Assembly (NCBI GenBank): GCA_024234215.1
Contig: JACKOQ010000006.1
Location: forward strand, 1 to 64,000
Source of the DNA: Pseudomonadales bacterium
GTDB taxonomy: Bacteria > Pseudomonadota > Gammaproteobacteria > Pseudomonadales > UBA5862
Reading direction: 5' to 3'
DNA: 64,000 nucleotides
The position numbers were made by a program, and so were the translations under genes. The notes under the pieces are model-generated. The model was not told where the DNA came from and searched no databases. It worked only from the letters and a program-made list of their open reading frames with translations. Below are positions 61,703 to 64,000 of this stretch, piece after piece. The stretch's first letter is position 1. Each line of letters starts with the position of its first letter.

Positions 61703-62731
61703 TCAGCACGCCTGGTAGCGGTAGATGCCCTCGTCATCAATGGACCGCCTGATCTGCCCACGGTAGAGCAGGTAGTGCAGGTGGGCCAGCGTCTCGCCCA
61801 GTGCCAGCATCACATCGAAGCCGGAGAGTTCACGGTGGGCGAACATCGCCTGGGTCGCCACCATCGCGGTCTGCGGCGTCCGGCAGGTGTCGAGCATCAA
61901 CTGGCAGCGCTCCTGGTGGTGCAGCTTCAACTGGGTCAGCCGGAACTGGATCTGCCGATAGGGCAGTTCATGCGCCGGCAGGATCAGACAGTCAGCGGGC
62001 AGTGCGTAGAACTGTTCGATCGATTCGAGGTAGAGCCCCAGCGGATCGCCGTGCGGCTCATCGGCCGAGACACCGATGGTGGGGGTGATGTAGGGCAGCA
62101 CCTGGTCTCCGCCCACCATCAGATTCAGCTCCGGGCAGTGGTAGCAGGCATGTTCCGGCGAATGGCCACGACCGATGCAGACCACCCAGGTGCGTCCGCC
62201 GATCTCGATTCGATCGCCGCCGCGAACCCGCCGGTAACTCGGCGGCAGCGGGCCGACCATGTTCTGAAAGTAACCCTGCATCCGCCCCATCTTGCGCAGC
62301 CGGCTCACCGGAAAGCCGAGCCGCTCGAAATGTCTGGCCATCGCCGGCCGCGATGCGCCACCGGCACGCAGTTCGCCGATGTTGGCCTGCTGCCACTCTG
62401 CCTGCGTCATCCACAGCTCCACACCCCAGCGTTCGCACAACCAGCCGGAGGCGCCGATGTGATCAGGGTGGCAATGGGTCGCGAAGATGCGGGTGATCGG
62501 CCGGCCGCCAAGATGGTCATTGAAAATCTGCTCCCAGAAACCCTGGGTCTTGGCATCATTGATGCCGGTGTCGATGATCGCGAAACCCTCGCCATCCTCG
62601 ACCAGCCAGAGATTGATGTGGGTCAGGCTGAACGGCAGCGGCATCCGCAACCAGTGGACACCCTCCGCCACCTGGCGCAGCGTTCCGCCTTGCGGTCCAT
62701 CCTGGTAGGGAAAATTGAGATCGCCCTGCAT
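61703..62731 (-). CDS. MBL-fold metallo-hydrolase
   Basis: 342 residues from ATG 62731 with GGAGG 11 nt upstream; ATG 62749 is the other option. THCHPDHIG is the H-x-H-x-D-H metal motif, GHSPEHACYH the next His, and ILPAHELPYR the last. An extended C-terminal domain of about 80 residues is typical of one bacterial subgroup. Reaction unknown; the OYE gene follows. Confidence 0.9.
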   Translation of the reverse strand: MQGDLNFPYQDGPQGGTLRQVAEGVHWLRMPLPFSLTHINLWLVEDGEGFAIIDTGINDAKTQGFWEQIFNDHLGGRPITRIFATHCHPDHIGASGWLCERWGVELWMTQAEWQQANIGELRAGGASRPAMARHFERLGFPVSRLRKMGRMQGYFQNMVGPLPPSYRRVRGGDRIEIGGRTWVVCIGRGHSPEHACYHCPELNLMVGGDQVLPYITPTIGVSADEPHGDPLGLYLESIEQFYALPADCLILPAHELPYRQIQFRLTQLKLHHQERCQLMLDTCRTPQTAMVATQAMFAHRELSGFDVMLALGETLAHLHYLLYRGQIRRSIDDEGIYRYQAC

Positions 62732-62932
62732 TGATCGAGTTGCCTCCATGTCGAGTGGCTCGCTGCCGCCACGGCAGCAAAAAAGAGCACCGAAGTTACC
62801 ACAGATCAGATTGGGCCGCCCGCTGAAGGTCGTTTTTTGTTCCGGGGCATCGGAGCGCGGCCACCGCCCTGAGCAACCACTGCTACACTTTCAAACATAC
62901 CGTTTCGGTCGGACCATTCTGTTTGCCACACC

Positions 62933-63598
62933 ATGTCATTGAACGATCTCCATCTGGCGCCAGGCATCGCACTGCAACTGCAGGTTCAACATCAGGAGGA
63001 TGAACGTCTGGCCTCTCGCGTCATCGGCTATCTGACGGGCAAGTCCATACTGGTGACCACCCCCAAGGTGGCGGGCAGCTTCATGCCAGCCCGGGTCGGC
63101 TGGCCGGTCACCGTGCGCTACTTTGCGCACAACAACATCTACGCCTTCTCCACCCAGATCTGCCACATCTGCACCTACCCCTTTCCCTATCTGCACCTGA
63201 GTTACCCGGCCGATGTCGCCATCGAAAAGGTGCGCTCGGCCCTGCGCGCCCCCTGCGATCTGATGGCGACAGTGATCACCAATCTGGGAGAAGCAGACGA
63301 AGCGCGATTGCCGGCACACATTCTGGACATCAGTACCCGCGGAATGCGGCTGGAGACGACGCCCAACGCCTTGCAGGTGGGACAGCCGATACACATCGAA
63401 ATGGAGCTGCAGATCGACGAGCACCGCTATGCGATGGCACCGGCCGGCACCATTCGCTCGATGAACGAATCAGGCAAGAGCACTCCAACTGCTGACGCTG
63501 AACGCAAAATCGGCTACGGCATCGAACTCGACACCTTGAGCCGAAACAATTATCTGGCCATCTACAGCTTCGTCCACGCCTGTCTGGCCATTGCCTGA
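62933..63598 (+). CDS. YcgR-like PilZ domain protein (c-di-GMP receptor)
   Basis: 221 residues. The N-terminal half is a YcgR-N/PilZN-type barrel; the PilZ domain follows, with RxxxR (KVRSALRAPC) and DxSxxG (ILDISTRGMRL). These residues bind c-di-GMP. YcgR relatives brake flagella, but no flagellar gene is visible, so the output is uncertain. Divergent from the MBL gene. Confidence 0.88.
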   Translation: MSLNDLHLAPGIALQLQVQHQEDERLASRVIGYLTGKSILVTTPKVAGSFMPARVGWPVTVRYFAHNNIYAFSTQICHICTYPFPYLHLSYPADVAIEKVRSALRAPCDLMATVITNLGEADEARLPAHILDISTRGMRLETTPNALQVGQPIHIEMELQIDEHRYAMAPAGTIRSMNESGKSTPTADAERKIGYGIELDTLSRNNYLAIYSFVHACLAIA

Positions 63599-63624
63599 CC
63601 CCAGAGCAGCGCCCATCGGCCGCC

Positions 63625-64000
63625 TCAGCGTGCCACCGGCAGATGGCATGAGATCAGCTCGACCAGCAGCTCGACCTGAGAATCACCGGCGTTGAGCGCC
63701 GGAACGTAGTGGAACCGCTCGCCACCCTGCGAAAGAAAAAGCTGCCGATATTCATGGTCGATCTCATCGAGCGTCTCCAGACAGTCGAGCGAGAATGACG
63801 GCGAAATCACCTGCAGGTGCCGGACACCCTCTGCGGCCAGCGCCTTCACTGCTTCATCCATGTAGGGTTGCAGCCACTGCGCCGGCCCGAAGCGTGACTG
63901 GAACGCCACCTGCCACTGCCCCAGCTCCAGTCCCAGCGCCTGCGCCACTGCTTCAGCCGTTCGGTGACAGTGCCGTGCGTAAGGATCACCCTGGTCAACA
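63625..64000 (-). CDS. hemH: Ferrochelatase (C-terminal part; gene runs off the right edge)
   Basis: About 125 residues visible. VDQGDPYARHCHRTAEAVA, AFQSRFGPAQWLQPYMDEAV, VISPSFSLDCLETLDEIDHE and HYVPALNAGDSQVELLVELI match the C-terminal half of bacterial ferrochelatase. It inserts iron into protoporphyrin IX, the last step of heme synthesis. The N-terminal half with the catalytic His lies beyond the window. Confidence 0.93.
   Translation of the reverse strand, partial: VDQGDPYARHCHRTAEAVAQALGLELGQWQVAFQSRFGPAQWLQPYMDEAVKALAAEGVRHLQVISPSFSLDCLETLDEIDHEYRQLFLSQGGERFHYVPALNAGDSQVELLVELISCHLPVAR

Overview
The window reads as the chromosome of a high-GC gammaproteobacterium. Three blocks keep classical gammaproteobacterial gene order: tolC | thiC-nudF-yqiB-cpdA-parE (Pseudomonas-like), zapA-6S RNA-5-formyl-THF cyclo-ligase, and queA-tgt-yajC-secD-secF. 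Lipid A/LPS core genes (waaA, hldE, an LpxR-type deacylase) confirm a Gram-negative. An XrtA/PEP-CTERM exopolysaccharide locus and a VPLPA-type C-terminal sorting signal place it among exosortase-bearing, biofilm-forming species. Genus cannot be fixed from sequence alone.

Layout. 0-5.9 kb: leftward XrtA-type exopolysaccharide operon (export protein, outer-membrane barrel, chain-length regulator, BY-kinase, ATPase, start of a sulfotransferase) with a well-formed promoter. 6.0-9.8 kb: putative lipoprotein, TIGR03790 protein (a family reported to co-occur with exosortase), orphan EboA-like protein and an MFS transporter. 9.8-17 kb: parE, cpdA, yqiB, nudF, thiC and divergent tolC. 17-23.6 kb: waaA-hldE, then two methyltransferases, a glycosyltransferase and an alpha/alpha-toroid protein. 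23.8-28.4 kb: BON lipoprotein, SDR, YihY, 5-FCL, 6S RNA, zapA, a TIGR02449 coiled coil, creA. 28.4-32 kb: znuACB, sodB, ComFB. 32-37.5 kb: secDF-yajC-tgt-queA. 37.6-39.1 kb: tRNA-Leu(CAA) followed by about 1.4 kb of degenerate DNA with palindromic repeats and a truncated integron-type integrase. 39.3-44 kb: VPLPA-CTERM DUF839 protein, bcp-like peroxiredoxin, an acyl-CoA dehydrogenase pair. 44-50 kb: NAD-linked molybdenum formate dehydrogenase operon fdsGBA-fdhD-fdsD, terB, dusA. 51.7-64 kb: Prx5, rhomboid, MFS, prfC, YbaL-like antiporter, cupin, patatin, LpxR, OYE, MBL hydrolase, PilZ protein, and the C-terminal end of hemH.

Themes. Cell-surface construction dominates (exopolysaccharide, LPS core, lipid A editing, sorted surface protein). 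The exopolysaccharide operon and the VPLPA-CTERM gene each carry a sigma-54-like GG-N10-GC element upstream, hinting at shared control. The least explained block is the glycosyltransferase-methyltransferase-toroid set next to hldE/waaA. The most unusual RNA-level feature is that the closing stem of 6S RNA contains the probable ribosome-binding site of the following gene. No CRISPR array, rRNA operon, prophage or intact insertion sequence was seen.
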